13,349 nt of DNA from JBCCFK01 sp965262315 (lineage in GTDB: Bacteria > Actinomycetota > Acidimicrobiia > Acidimicrobiales > UBA8592). The stretch spans positions 1 through 13,349 of the forward strand of contig CBDHFJ010000038.1 of NCBI GenBank assembly GCA_965262315.1, in the 5' to 3' direction. Each line of letters opens with the position of its first letter. Within the stretch, counting starts at the first letter, position 1. The notes under the pieces were generated by a model. The model searched no databases. It saw nothing but the letters and a program-made list of their open reading frames with translations, and was not told where the DNA came from. Made by a program: the position numbers and the translations under genes. Of the stretch, positions 1 to 4,742 are shown one piece after another.

Positions 1-366
1 CGAGCGGTCGTCGACGAGCCGTCGGGCACCGGCGGTCCCGTCGCGCTCGCGCCCGGGGTTCCGGCTGCGTGGTGGGGTGCCTCGATGGAGGTGCACGCGG
101 CGCCGGTCACGGGTGGATCGGTCTCGTTCGGCCTGCGGTGGCACGGCGAGCGCCCGGCGGCGCTGTGGGACGTCGAGACCGCGGCCCCGGTCACGGTGTT
201 CGCGCCCTCGCTGGATCCCGACTGGTCAGACGACCGTCCTCGGGCCGAGGCATTGTTGGGGCCCACCCCCGGCCTCCAGACCGAGGAGGCGCCCCGGCGG
301 GCCGAGGCGGATCAGGGCCTGATCATCGACACCGACGACGACACCGAGCCCGACTCCTTCACCTGA
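1..366 (+). CDS. C-terminal part of an unidentified protein (5' end outside window)
   Basis: The frame is open from the first base of the window to a TGA at 364-366, giving 121 visible residues and no credible internal start. An in-frame ATG at 85 sits in the middle of what reads as one folded stretch. The visible part has a beta-rich look (APGVPAAWWGASMEVHAAP, then GSVSFGLRWHGERPAALWDVE), followed by a Pro/Asp/Glu-rich tail ending DTDDDTEPDSFT. The alternation of short hydrophobic strands with Trp-rich turns recalls C-terminal beta-sandwich domains of large actinobacterial glycosidase-like proteins. That comparison is from memory and weak, so no function is assigned. The last 55 bases overlap the 3' end of the convergent minus-strand repeat-protein gene. 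Confidence 0.6.
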   Translation, partial: RAVVDEPSGTGGPVALAPGVPAAWWGASMEVHAAPVTGGSVSFGLRWHGERPAALWDVETAAPVTVFAPSLDPDWSDDRPRAEALLGPTPGLQTEEAPRRAEADQGLIIDTDDDTEPDSFT

Positions 367-668
367 TCCCGCTCCTGACGACGTTGCTCGGGCCCGATCT
401 GTCCGGCTGCGTCCTTCGCCAGGATCGAGCCGGCGGAGCGGATCGACAGGATCGATCCGGCTGATCCGACGGACAGGATGCTGCCCGCGATGGAGAGGAT
501 CGAGCCGATGGAGATGCTGCCCGCGGAGCCGATGGAGAGGATCGAGCCGGCGGACCCGATCGAGAGGATGCTGCCCGTGGAGGCGATCGACAGGATCGAC
601 CCCGACGACGCGATCGACAGGATCGACCGGTACGACAAGATGCTCCGCCGCGACTGCCACGACAGCAT
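312..668 (-). CDS. Small Ser-Ile-Leu-Ser nonapeptide-repeat protein
   Basis: Encodes 118 residues. The chosen ATG (666-668) is preceded by GGAG at a spacing of 8 bases (677-680 on the plus strand). An in-frame ATG at 693-695 would add nine residues. After a short head (MLSWQSRRSILSYR), residues 15-89 are tandem variants of SILSIGSAG, with Ser at positions 1, 4 and 7, so Ser recurs every third residue. Two units are shortened (SISIG and SILSIAG). The tail (residues 90-118) is charged: QRRQERDQVKE, then a Ser/Val stretch. There is no signal peptide and no transmembrane helix. Short repeats with a period of three or nine suggest a beta-solenoid or stacked-strand fold; this is inference. I do not recognise the family. 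The opposite strand is also open here, but its product is simply the mirror of the repeat. Function unknown. Confidence 0.6.
   Translation of the reverse strand: MLSWQSRRSILSYRSILSIASSGSILSIASTGSILSIGSAGSILSIGSAGSISIGSILSIAGSILSVGSAGSILSIRSAGSILAKDAAGQIGPEQRRQERDQVKESGSVSSSVSMIRP
402..644 (-). repeat. 27-bp tandem coding repeats (nonapeptide SILSIGSAG)
   Basis: About eight to nine imperfect copies of a 27-bp unit, read on the minus strand as Ser-Ile-Leu-Ser-Ile-(Gly/Ala)-Ser-(Ala/Thr/Ser)-Gly. On the plus strand the recurring words are gacaggatcga, gatgctgcccg and gagaggatcgagcc. Copies differ mostly in whole codons, and two copies carry in-frame deletions. This fits expansion by unequal recombination or slippage under selection to keep the frame. 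Confidence 0.75.
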
Positions 669-701
669 CCGGGTGGCTCCGTGGGGACGGTTCATGGGAA
701 G

Positions 702-707
702 AGCGTA
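702..707 (-). promoter_or_regulatory. Candidate -10 element for the SILS-repeat gene
   Basis: TACGCT read on the minus strand. A transcript starting about 7 bases downstream would begin near 695. That leaves a 27-base leader carrying the GGAG site for the ATG at 668, or a leaderless message if the ATG at 695 is used. No convincing -35 element is seen. Confidence 0.3.
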
Positions 708-767
708 GGCCAGCGCCTCAGCACCCGACCTGTCGCCGTCGAGGGTGAGCGCTGAGCTGACTGGCTT

Positions 768-785
768 GTCAGGACCTGGCCTGAC
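768..785 (-). terminator. Possible weak terminator hairpin after the DUF222-HNH gene
   Basis: GTCAGG-ACCTGG-CCTGAC is a perfect 6-bp stem with a 6-base loop, 8 bases past the stop codon of the minus-strand DUF222-HNH gene. No U-run follows on either strand, so it could be Rho-assisted or incidental. Confidence 0.3.
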
Positions 786-793
786 GCCGGTCT

Positions 794-1777
794 TCACGCT
801 GCCTGTTCGTGGCGAGTGTGGTGGCAGGGGGCGCAGCGGAGTTTGAGTTCGTCGACGTTGGTGTGGCCGGTGTGTTCGTAGGCGGGGTCGTGGTCGTATT
901 CGAGGAGGTGTGGGCTGCCGCAGTCGATGCACACCCTGTCTCGTTCCTTCACCACGCGCTTCTGGCGTGCGGTGGGGTGGCGCTGGCGGCCGGACGCGTT
1001 GATGGGGCGGCGTTCGGCGTCGTGGATGAGCACTCGGAGGAAGGCGCCGGGTGCGATGCGTTCGATGACGGTGTCGGGGATGGGGGTGCCGTCGTCGGTG
1101 GTGCAGCCGTCGCCTCGGACGTGCAGCACGATTTCGGTCTGGAGTGCGCCGATGCCGTCGGTGAGGGCGGTTTCGAGGGCGTCGGCGTGTTGTTGGGCGA
1201 GGCTGGGCCATGCACCGGACGCGTCCGCCCGTGGTCTGGAGCGCATGACGAGGGTGGTGAGGAGGCTGATGAGGGTGGCGGCGATGTGTGGCGGCAGCCG
1301 CAGGGTGAACACGACCATGCCGTCGGCTTCGGTGCGCCACGTGACCGAGCGGTGCCGCCGCTGGTGGGCTTCGAGCTGCTCCGGCGTCGAGTTGCGGGTG
1401 ACCCAGAATGCGAGGGCGCGGTTGAGTTGGCCGGCTGGGTGGCGCATTGCCAGGTCGAGGAGCTCGGTCTCGTTGGTGACGGTCGCGAAGCGGGTGAGGG
1501 CGCGGGCCTTGGCGTAGGAGATGCGGCCGTCGGCGAAGGCGCGGTCGATGCCGGGGAGGCCGCGGACGCGTCGCCCGACCCGGATCCATTCGCGGGCCGT
1601 GCAGACTTCGACGTCGGCGATGGCCGCGAGGTGGTGGGCGGCGGTGGGTGCGCCGGCGAGGGCCCATTCGTCGGAGTCGGCGACGGCCGCGGACGCGTGG
1701 ACCAGCTCGTATTGACTGCGGCTGAGCGTCTCGGAGATGGCCCGGAACGCGTCGGCCAGGGGTGTGTGAATCGCCAT
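794..1777 (-). CDS. DUF222 domain protein with C-terminal HNH nuclease motif (13E12-like)
   Basis: A 327-residue protein. The alpha-helical N-terminal two thirds (roughly residues 10-230) has the DUF222 pattern: AVADSDEWA, a helix-turn stretch VEVCTAREWIRVGRRVRGLP, DGRISYAKARALTR and LPPHIAATLISLL. The C-terminus carries a zinc-braced HNH module: C283-x2-C286, E293-Y-D295-H296, then C315-x2-C318-H-H and H323. The Asn normally found in the middle of the motif lies in the stretch VDELKLRC, where Glu310 aligns with it; Asn307 is nearby. DUF222-HNH proteins occur in many copies in actinobacteria (the mycobacterial REP13E12 proteins belong here). Their activity is poorly known and they are often treated as mobile-element-like nucleases. 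The start is supported by an AGGGAG site 6 bases upstream. It has no operon partner: a non-coding stretch with inverted repeats lies upstream. Confidence 0.9.
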   Translation of the reverse strand: MAIHTPLADAFRAISETLSRSQYELVHASAAVADSDEWALAGAPTAAHHLAAIADVEVCTAREWIRVGRRVRGLPGIDRAFADGRISYAKARALTRFATVTNETELLDLAMRHPAGQLNRALAFWVTRNSTPEQLEAHQRRHRSVTWRTEADGMVVFTLRLPPHIAATLISLLTTLVMRSRPRADASGAWPSLAQQHADALETALTDGIGALQTEIVLHVRGDGCTTDDGTPIPDTVIERIAPGAFLRVLIHDAERRPINASGRQRHPTARQKRVVKERDRVCIDCGSPHLLEYDHDPAYEHTGHTNVDELKLRCAPCHHTRHEQAA

Positions 1778-1782
1778 GAGTG

Positions 1783-1788
1783 CTCCCT
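1783..1788 (-). promoter_or_regulatory. Shine-Dalgarno site for the DUF222-HNH gene
   Basis: AGGGAG on the minus strand, 5 bases before the ATG at 1775-1777. It is one of the few strong ribosome binding sites in the window and fixes this start. Confidence 0.75.
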
Positions 1789-1868
1789 GTGTGGTGGAGC
1801 GGATGGGAGGCCAATCTCGGTTGGCGAGCCGCCGGGCTTCTCCTCGTCCCTGGCGCCTGAGTCGCCCG

Positions 1869-1909
1869 GCTCGAGGGACGACCGTGGAGAGCGAAGCGGT
1901 CCCTCGAGC
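1869..1909. repeat. 11-bp perfect inverted repeat in the DUF222-HNH leader
   Basis: GCTCGAGGGAC (1869-1879) and GTCCCTCGAGC (1899-1909) are exact reverse complements separated by 19 bases. If the DUF222-HNH gene is transcribed from the TACGCT at 1907-1912 (minus), this hairpin would lie at or next to the 5' end of its mRNA, in a leader of about 120 bases. It could also be a two-site operator. Confidence 0.6.
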
Positions 1910-2011
1910 GTACTGACGGGGTGTGACAAGTTCCCGAGCGCCGGCCGGGTCGGTGTGGAAGTTGTCGCCCGGACGCGTCCGCGGTCGGGCTCCGGGACCG
2001 GTCCAGGATTC

Positions 2012-2099
2012 TTTGTGAGGGGTTCGTGCACCGAAGGTGGTGGCGGATTCAGCTTGGGATCAGGGGGTGGCAGCGGTGCTCGCACGAACCCCTCACAAA
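2012..2099. repeat. 18-bp perfect inverted repeat with 52-base spacer
   Basis: TTTGTGAGGGGTTCGTGC (2012-2029) and GCACGAACCCCTCACAAA (2082-2099) are exact reverse complements. A second, interleaved pair follows: CACCGAAG (2029-2036) with CTTCGGTG (2113-2120). The arms are less GC-rich than their surroundings. Possible roles are terminal repeats of a small non-autonomous element, a structured RNA, or a protein binding array. No target-site duplication longer than 2 bases (TC) flanks it, and the spacer has no credible gene. Confidence 0.75.
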
Positions 2100-2187
2100 T
2101 CGTGAGGCGCAGCTTCGGTGTCGTTGCAATGCCTGCGATCGTCGACGCGTCCGCTGGCGGGTCGAACCTCCAACGGTCTGGCCCTCG

Positions 2188-2206
2188 GAGGATCTGCACG
2201 ATCCTC
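2188..2206. repeat. 7-bp hairpin upstream of rnhB
   Basis: GAGGATC-TGCAC-GATCCTC is a perfect 7-bp stem with a 5-base loop, about 67 bases before the rnhB -10. It is not followed by a T-run, so a terminator role is not supported. Role unknown. Confidence 0.4.
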
Positions 2207-2272
2207 GCCGGGCTTTCGGCTCCGGCGCCAGGCCGTCCACCAGCTCTTCGTCTGACGCCGCACTCCGCCCGC

Positions 2273-2278
2273 TAACGT
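2273..2278 (+). promoter_or_regulatory. Candidate -10 of a leaderless rnhB promoter
   Basis: TAACGT lies 7 bases before the GTG start of rnhB, and no Shine-Dalgarno sequence is present. This is the spacing expected when transcription starts at the start codon. A -35 is weak (CTGACG at 2252-2257, spacing 15). Confidence 0.4.
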
Positions 2279-2285
2279 CCGGCTC

Positions 2286-2981
2286 GTGGGCACGGCACCG
2301 AAGCTGCGGCGGGCGATCAAGGCGAAGTCACCGGGGCTCACGCGGGAGCGGGCGTTGTGGGCCGACGGCCACGACGTCGTGGTCGGTATCGACGAAGTGG
2401 GGAAAGGCGCCTGGGCCGGGCCGCTCACGCTCGGCGCGGTCGTCGTCCCGAAGGACCGACGGGTCTACAAGATTCGCGACTCCAAAATGCTGACCGAGGC
2501 CGAACGTGAGGCGTTGTTCGATCGGGTGGTCGACTGGGCCGACGCCTGGGCGGTCGGCCACGCCAGCGCAGAAGAGTGCGACGAGCTGGGCATGTCCGCA
2601 GCGCAGCGACTGGCGGCATCTCGCGCCCTCGACGGCCTGGGTGTCGCCGCCGACCACGTCCTCATCGACGGCAACTGGGACTTCATCGGCAACGGGGCCA
2701 CGACCAAGATCGTCAAAGGCGACGCCACGTGCCTGTCGATCGCGGCGGCGTCGATCGTCGCCAAGGTCACCCGGGACCGGCTGATGCGTGAGCAGGCGCG
2801 ACGCCACCCGGCATACGTCTTCGACCAGAACAAGGGCTACCCGTGCCCGCGGCACAAGGCGGCGTTGCAGACCATGGGGCCCAGCGCCATCCACCGCCGG
2901 TCGTGGGCCTTCATGGACAGCCTGCCCTTCACCTGCTTCGAACGCCACCACCGCCACGACCCCCAGCAGGCGCTGTTCTGA
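2286..2981 (+). CDS. rnhB: Ribonuclease HII
   Basis: A 231-residue RNase HII. It cuts RNA in RNA/DNA hybrids, including single ribonucleotides embedded in chromosomal DNA, acting in the cytoplasm in replication-linked repair. The signature GIDEVGKGAWAGPL supplies D36 and E37, LIDG supplies D128, and KGDAT supplies D146. The spacings of these four carboxylates (92 and 18 residues) match the family's DEDD active site. The conserved SIVAKVTRDRLM and the C-terminal GYPCPRHKAAL and GPSAIHRRSWAF blocks are present. About 30 residues precede the first strand, which is slightly long for the family. The GTG start fits a leaderless message from the TAACGT at 2273-2278. Lys replaces the commoner Arg in the G-R/K-G motif, a known variant. 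Confidence 0.96.
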   Translation: MGTAPKLRRAIKAKSPGLTRERALWADGHDVVVGIDEVGKGAWAGPLTLGAVVVPKDRRVYKIRDSKMLTEAEREALFDRVVDWADAWAVGHASAEECDELGMSAAQRLAASRALDGLGVAADHVLIDGNWDFIGNGATTKIVKGDATCLSIAAASIVAKVTRDRLMREQARRHPAYVFDQNKGYPCPRHKAALQTMGPSAIHRRSWAFMDSLPFTCFERHHRHDPQQALF

Positions 2982-3021
2982 CGCGGCGGGTCCCGACTGC
3001 CGGTGTCGGCAGGCGAGTGGG

Positions 3022-3027
3022 TACGGT
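3022..3027 (+). promoter_or_regulatory. Candidate -10 of a leaderless promoter for the four-helix membrane protein
   Basis: TACGGT ends 6 bases before the ATG at 3034, and no ribosome binding site is seen. The spacing would place the transcription start at the ATG. No clear -35. Confidence 0.4.
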
Positions 3028-3033
3028 TCGGGC

Positions 3034-3459
3034 ATGGCTCGACTTGGGTTGCATCGCAGCGTGGTGCCGCTGGTGCCGCTCCTGATCTGGACGCTGTTCG
3101 TGTGGTCGTCGCGTATCCGCAACGTGTGGACCGACGAGGACCTGACCACGGGCGGCCAGGTGTTGCGGACCGGCTACGCCGTGGTCTTCCTCGCCTTCGG
3201 CATCGCCATGGTGGCGCTGGTCTGGCGGGGCCGTCCCGATCCGCTGTCGCCGGTCGCACAACGGGTGCTGGCCGTCTTCCTCGCGTGGACCGTCGTGTTC
3301 TGGCTGATCCGTGGCATCGGCATCATCGTCGACGACCACACCGCGTCGTTCACCGTGATCCACACGGTGCTGATGGTGATCTCCATCGGGCTCGCTGCGT
3401 GGGCGGCCACGGCCATCGAACGGGGCTCCATCTCGTCGTCGCCCGCAGCGGCCCGGTAA
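3034..3459 (+). CDS. Small four-helix membrane protein of unknown function
   Basis: Encodes 141 residues. Four hydrophobic segments are visible at about 9-26, 46-64, 77-97 and 106-127. The loop after the first helix is polar (SSRIRNVWTDEDLTTGGQVLRTG). A short basic stretch (WRGRPDPLSPVAQR) separates helices 2 and 3. The tail is Ser/Ala-rich. No catalytic motif is recognised. The start at ATG 3034 is chosen because the first helix begins right after it and a TACGGT -10-like hexamer sits at leaderless spacing. The same frame is open further upstream inside rnhB, but that part reads as arginine-rich shadow. It lies 52 bases after rnhB. Its stop codon TAA is also the first half of the -10-like element of the next gene. 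Confidence 0.75.
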   Translation: MARLGLHRSVVPLVPLLIWTLFVWSSRIRNVWTDEDLTTGGQVLRTGYAVVFLAFGIAMVALVWRGRPDPLSPVAQRVLAVFLAWTVVFWLIRGIGIIVDDHTASFTVIHTVLMVISIGLAAWAATAIERGSISSSPAAAR

Positions 3460-3462
3460 CCT
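3457..3462 (+). promoter_or_regulatory. Candidate -10 for the Nfu-N-like gene, overlapping the upstream stop codon
   Basis: TAACCT begins with the TAA stop of the membrane protein gene and ends 10 bases before the ATG at 3473, so the leader would be absent or a few bases long. No Shine-Dalgarno sequence is present. Confidence 0.35.
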
Positions 3463-3472
3463 CTGAGTCGCT

Positions 3473-3805
3473 ATGGGTCAGCCAGTCACCGTCGTCCAGA
3501 AGCCCTCGTCCAAACCCGGCGTGGTTCGATTCGAGATCAACCGCTCCATCACCGGCATGGGCCACGAGCGCTACCGCGCCGACCAGGAAGTCTCGGGTGA
3601 CCGTCCGCCGGACCGTCTCGCCCGCACCCTGATCGAAGAGGGCGGCGTCCAGGGTGTCCACATCAACTCCAACGTCATCACCGTCGACCTCGGTCGAGCC
3701 GGTGACCCCGGTGGCCTGCGTGAGCTGATCGAGAACATGTTCATCTACTACGCCCCCGGCGTCGAAGTCCCCGCCTTCGTCACCGACGACGGAGACGGCG
3801 AGTAG
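3473..3805 (+). CDS. Nfu/NifU N-terminal-domain-like small protein
   Basis: Encodes 110 residues. Residues 17-100 follow the pattern of the Nfu N-terminal scaffold domain: a first strand with a Lys-Pro turn (KPGVVRFEINRSI), a stretch RPPDRLARTLIEEGGVQGVHI resembling the family's 'PLA..LF...GV..V', then SNVITVDL and a final helix LRELIENMF. It lacks the CxxC iron-sulphur domain that follows in full-length Nfu proteins and contains no Cys at all. It cannot itself bind a cluster through cysteines and may be a partner or assembly factor. The assignment rests on pattern resemblance, so it is moderate. The tail is acidic (DDGDGE). The SOS promoter of imuA' starts 12 bases after its stop codon. Confidence 0.6.
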   Translation: MGQPVTVVQKPSSKPGVVRFEINRSITGMGHERYRADQEVSGDRPPDRLARTLIEEGGVQGVHINSNVITVDLGRAGDPGGLRELIENMFIYYAPGVEVPAFVTDDGDGE

Positions 3806-3816
3806 AGCCTCCGGCC

Positions 3817-3845
3817 TTGCCAGTGTCGAACATGTGTTCGATACT
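3817..3845 (+). promoter_or_regulatory. SOS promoter with LexA box for imuA'-imuB
   Basis: The -35 is TTGCCA (3817-3822) and the -10 is GATACT (3840-3845), with a 17-bp spacer. The spacer is filled by a perfect actinobacterial LexA box, TCGAAC-ATGT-GTTCGA (3826-3841), which touches the -10. Bound LexA would block RNA polymerase until RecA-triggered self-cleavage. The -10 ends 6 bases before the ATG at 3852, which predicts a leaderless imuA' transcript. Confidence 0.9.
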
Positions 3846-3851
3846 GGGATC

Positions 3852-4658
3852 ATGGGAGCAGGGGCCGGCCCGATGCGGGCCGTTCGGGCGACGTCCACGT
3901 CGCGGGCTCGGCCGACCGCCGAGGCGCTGACCGCGCTCGATGACGCCGCCGTCCGCGTGGTGCCCACCGTCCTGGCCAAGGACCGCTGTCTCGAGGTGGT
4001 GTCGGCGCTGCACGAGGTGTTCCCCGACGGTCTTCGTCGCGGCTCCACCGTGGGTGTCCGCGGCCTCGGGTCGACCTCGTTGGCATTGGCAACCGTCGCC
4101 GGCGCCGTTCGCTCCGGTTCCTGGTTGGCGGCGCTGGGGTGTGGTGAGCTGGGCCTGGTCGCCGCCGAACAGGCGGGCATTCCGCTGCATCGGGTGGTCT
4201 TGGTCGACCTGCCGCAGCGGTCCTCGTGGGGTTCGGTGGCGGCGGCGTTGGTCGATGCCTTCGACGTGGTGCTGCTCTCGGGCTCCTATCCGGTTCGGGC
4301 CACCGACGCTCGTCGGCTGGCCTCACGATCCCGTGAGCGGGGTGGGGTGATCGTCGACATCGGCGGGGTGTGGCCCGAAGCTCCCGACGTGACGGTCGAG
4401 GTGGTCGAGCAGCACTGGCGGGGCCTGGGGGAGGGGCACGGGGTCCTCGAGGCCCGGGAGGTGGTGGTCGAGGTGTCGGGACGCCGCGGTGTCCGCCCAC
4501 GTCGGGTCCCCCTGTGGCTGCCCAGCCCCGACCTGGCCCCCGCGGCTGTCGAGGCCGACCGTCACGCCGGCGCCGACATCGCCCACCTGGTGGAGGACGA
4601 GCCCGCTGGTGCTGAGCAGTCAGATGCGGACGTGCTCCCACTTCGCTCAACTGCATGA
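3852..4658 (+). CDS. imuA: ImuA' - RecA-like accessory protein of the SOS mutasome
   Basis: Encodes 268 residues. In actinobacteria ImuA' is a RecA-fold protein that binds ImuB and helps DnaE2 carry out translesion synthesis. The RecA-like core is recognisable: a P-loop-position strand and turn TVGVRGLGSTSLAL (residues 66-79), a strand VVLVDL (115-120) and FDVVLLSG (137-144). The turn lacks the Walker A Lys (Ser74 stands there), so ATP hydrolysis is doubtful. The C-terminal part (about 180-268) is diverged, as usual for ImuA'. Identity rests on the fold, the perfect LexA box upstream and the coupled imuB downstream. The start at ATG 3852 is preferred over an in-frame GTG at 3834, which lies inside the LexA operator. 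Its stop overlaps the imuB start (ATGA, 4655-4658), indicating translational coupling. Confidence 0.85.
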   Translation: MGAGAGPMRAVRATSTSRARPTAEALTALDDAAVRVVPTVLAKDRCLEVVSALHEVFPDGLRRGSTVGVRGLGSTSLALATVAGAVRSGSWLAALGCGELGLVAAEQAGIPLHRVVLVDLPQRSSWGSVAAALVDAFDVVLLSGSYPVRATDARRLASRSRERGGVIVDIGGVWPEAPDVTVEVVEQHWRGLGEGHGVLEAREVVVEVSGRRGVRPRRVPLWLPSPDLAPAAVEADRHAGADIAHLVEDEPAGAEQSDADVLPLRSTA

Positions 4659-4742
4659 GCGCGAACGGGCTCGGGCGAGCCCCTGAGGGACGAAGGGGCG
4701 GGTCAGCGCCCCCGGCGCAGCCGCAGCGGAACAAGCGTTCCG
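4644..4742 (+). repeat. Array of four hairpins across the imuA'/imuB junction
   Basis: Four perfect inverted repeats follow one another in under 100 bases: CGCTCA/TGAGCG (4644-4661), GGGCTC/GAGCCC (4667-4682), GGGGCG/CGCCCC (4695-4712) and CGGAAC/GTTCCG (4727-4742), with loops of 4-6 bases. The first brackets the ATGA start/stop overlap. The rest encode a basic, Ser/Arg/Pro-rich N-terminal extension of ImuB. The stretch looks unlike the flanking coding sequence and resembles an inserted palindromic repetitive element. That origin is inference. Confidence 0.6.

Larger units (their letters stand above)
1789..2285. other. Non-coding region with three inverted repeats between the DUF222-HNH gene and rnhB
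   Basis: About 500 bases with no supportable gene. Open frames cross it on both strands but are shadows with no start signal and unnatural composition. It holds the inverted repeats at 1869-1909, 2012-2099 and 2188-2206, a possible minus-strand -10 (TACGCT at 1907-1912) for the DUF222-HNH gene, and the -10 of rnhB at 2273-2278. Confidence 0.6.

Noticed and set aside
402..644. Tandem repeats as a CRISPR array
   Set aside because: Units are contiguous 27-mers with codon-level variation and no unique spacers; no cas genes.
478..708. Plus-strand Met/Glu/Ile/Pro-rich small protein opposite the SILS-repeat gene
   Set aside because: It is the mirror translation of the same 27-bp repeats, has no ribosome binding site, and its periodicity follows from the minus-strand repeat.
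2012..2099. Firm call of the 18-bp inverted repeat as an insertion-sequence relic
   Set aside because: No transposase remnant and no target duplication beyond 2 bases could be seen, so only a repeat is called.
2188..2206. Hairpin upstream of rnhB as a terminator
   Set aside because: No gene on either strand ends near it and no T-run follows.
809..2275. Long plus-strand open frame over the DUF222-HNH gene
   Set aside because: Gly/Val/Ala-rich shadow frame typical of high-GC DNA; the minus strand encodes a recognisable DUF222-HNH protein with a strong ribosome binding site.
3834..3851. GTG at 3834 as the start of imuA'
   Set aside because: It lies within the LexA operator and upstream of the predicted transcription start; the ATG at 3852 fits the promoter.
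4727..4742. CGGAAC-AAGC-GTTCCG as a third LexA box inside imuB
   Set aside because: The spacing fits, but the key outer bases differ (GGAAC/GTTCC rather than CGAAC/GTTCG). It lies in a run of similar GC-rich palindromes inside the coding region with no promoter elements.
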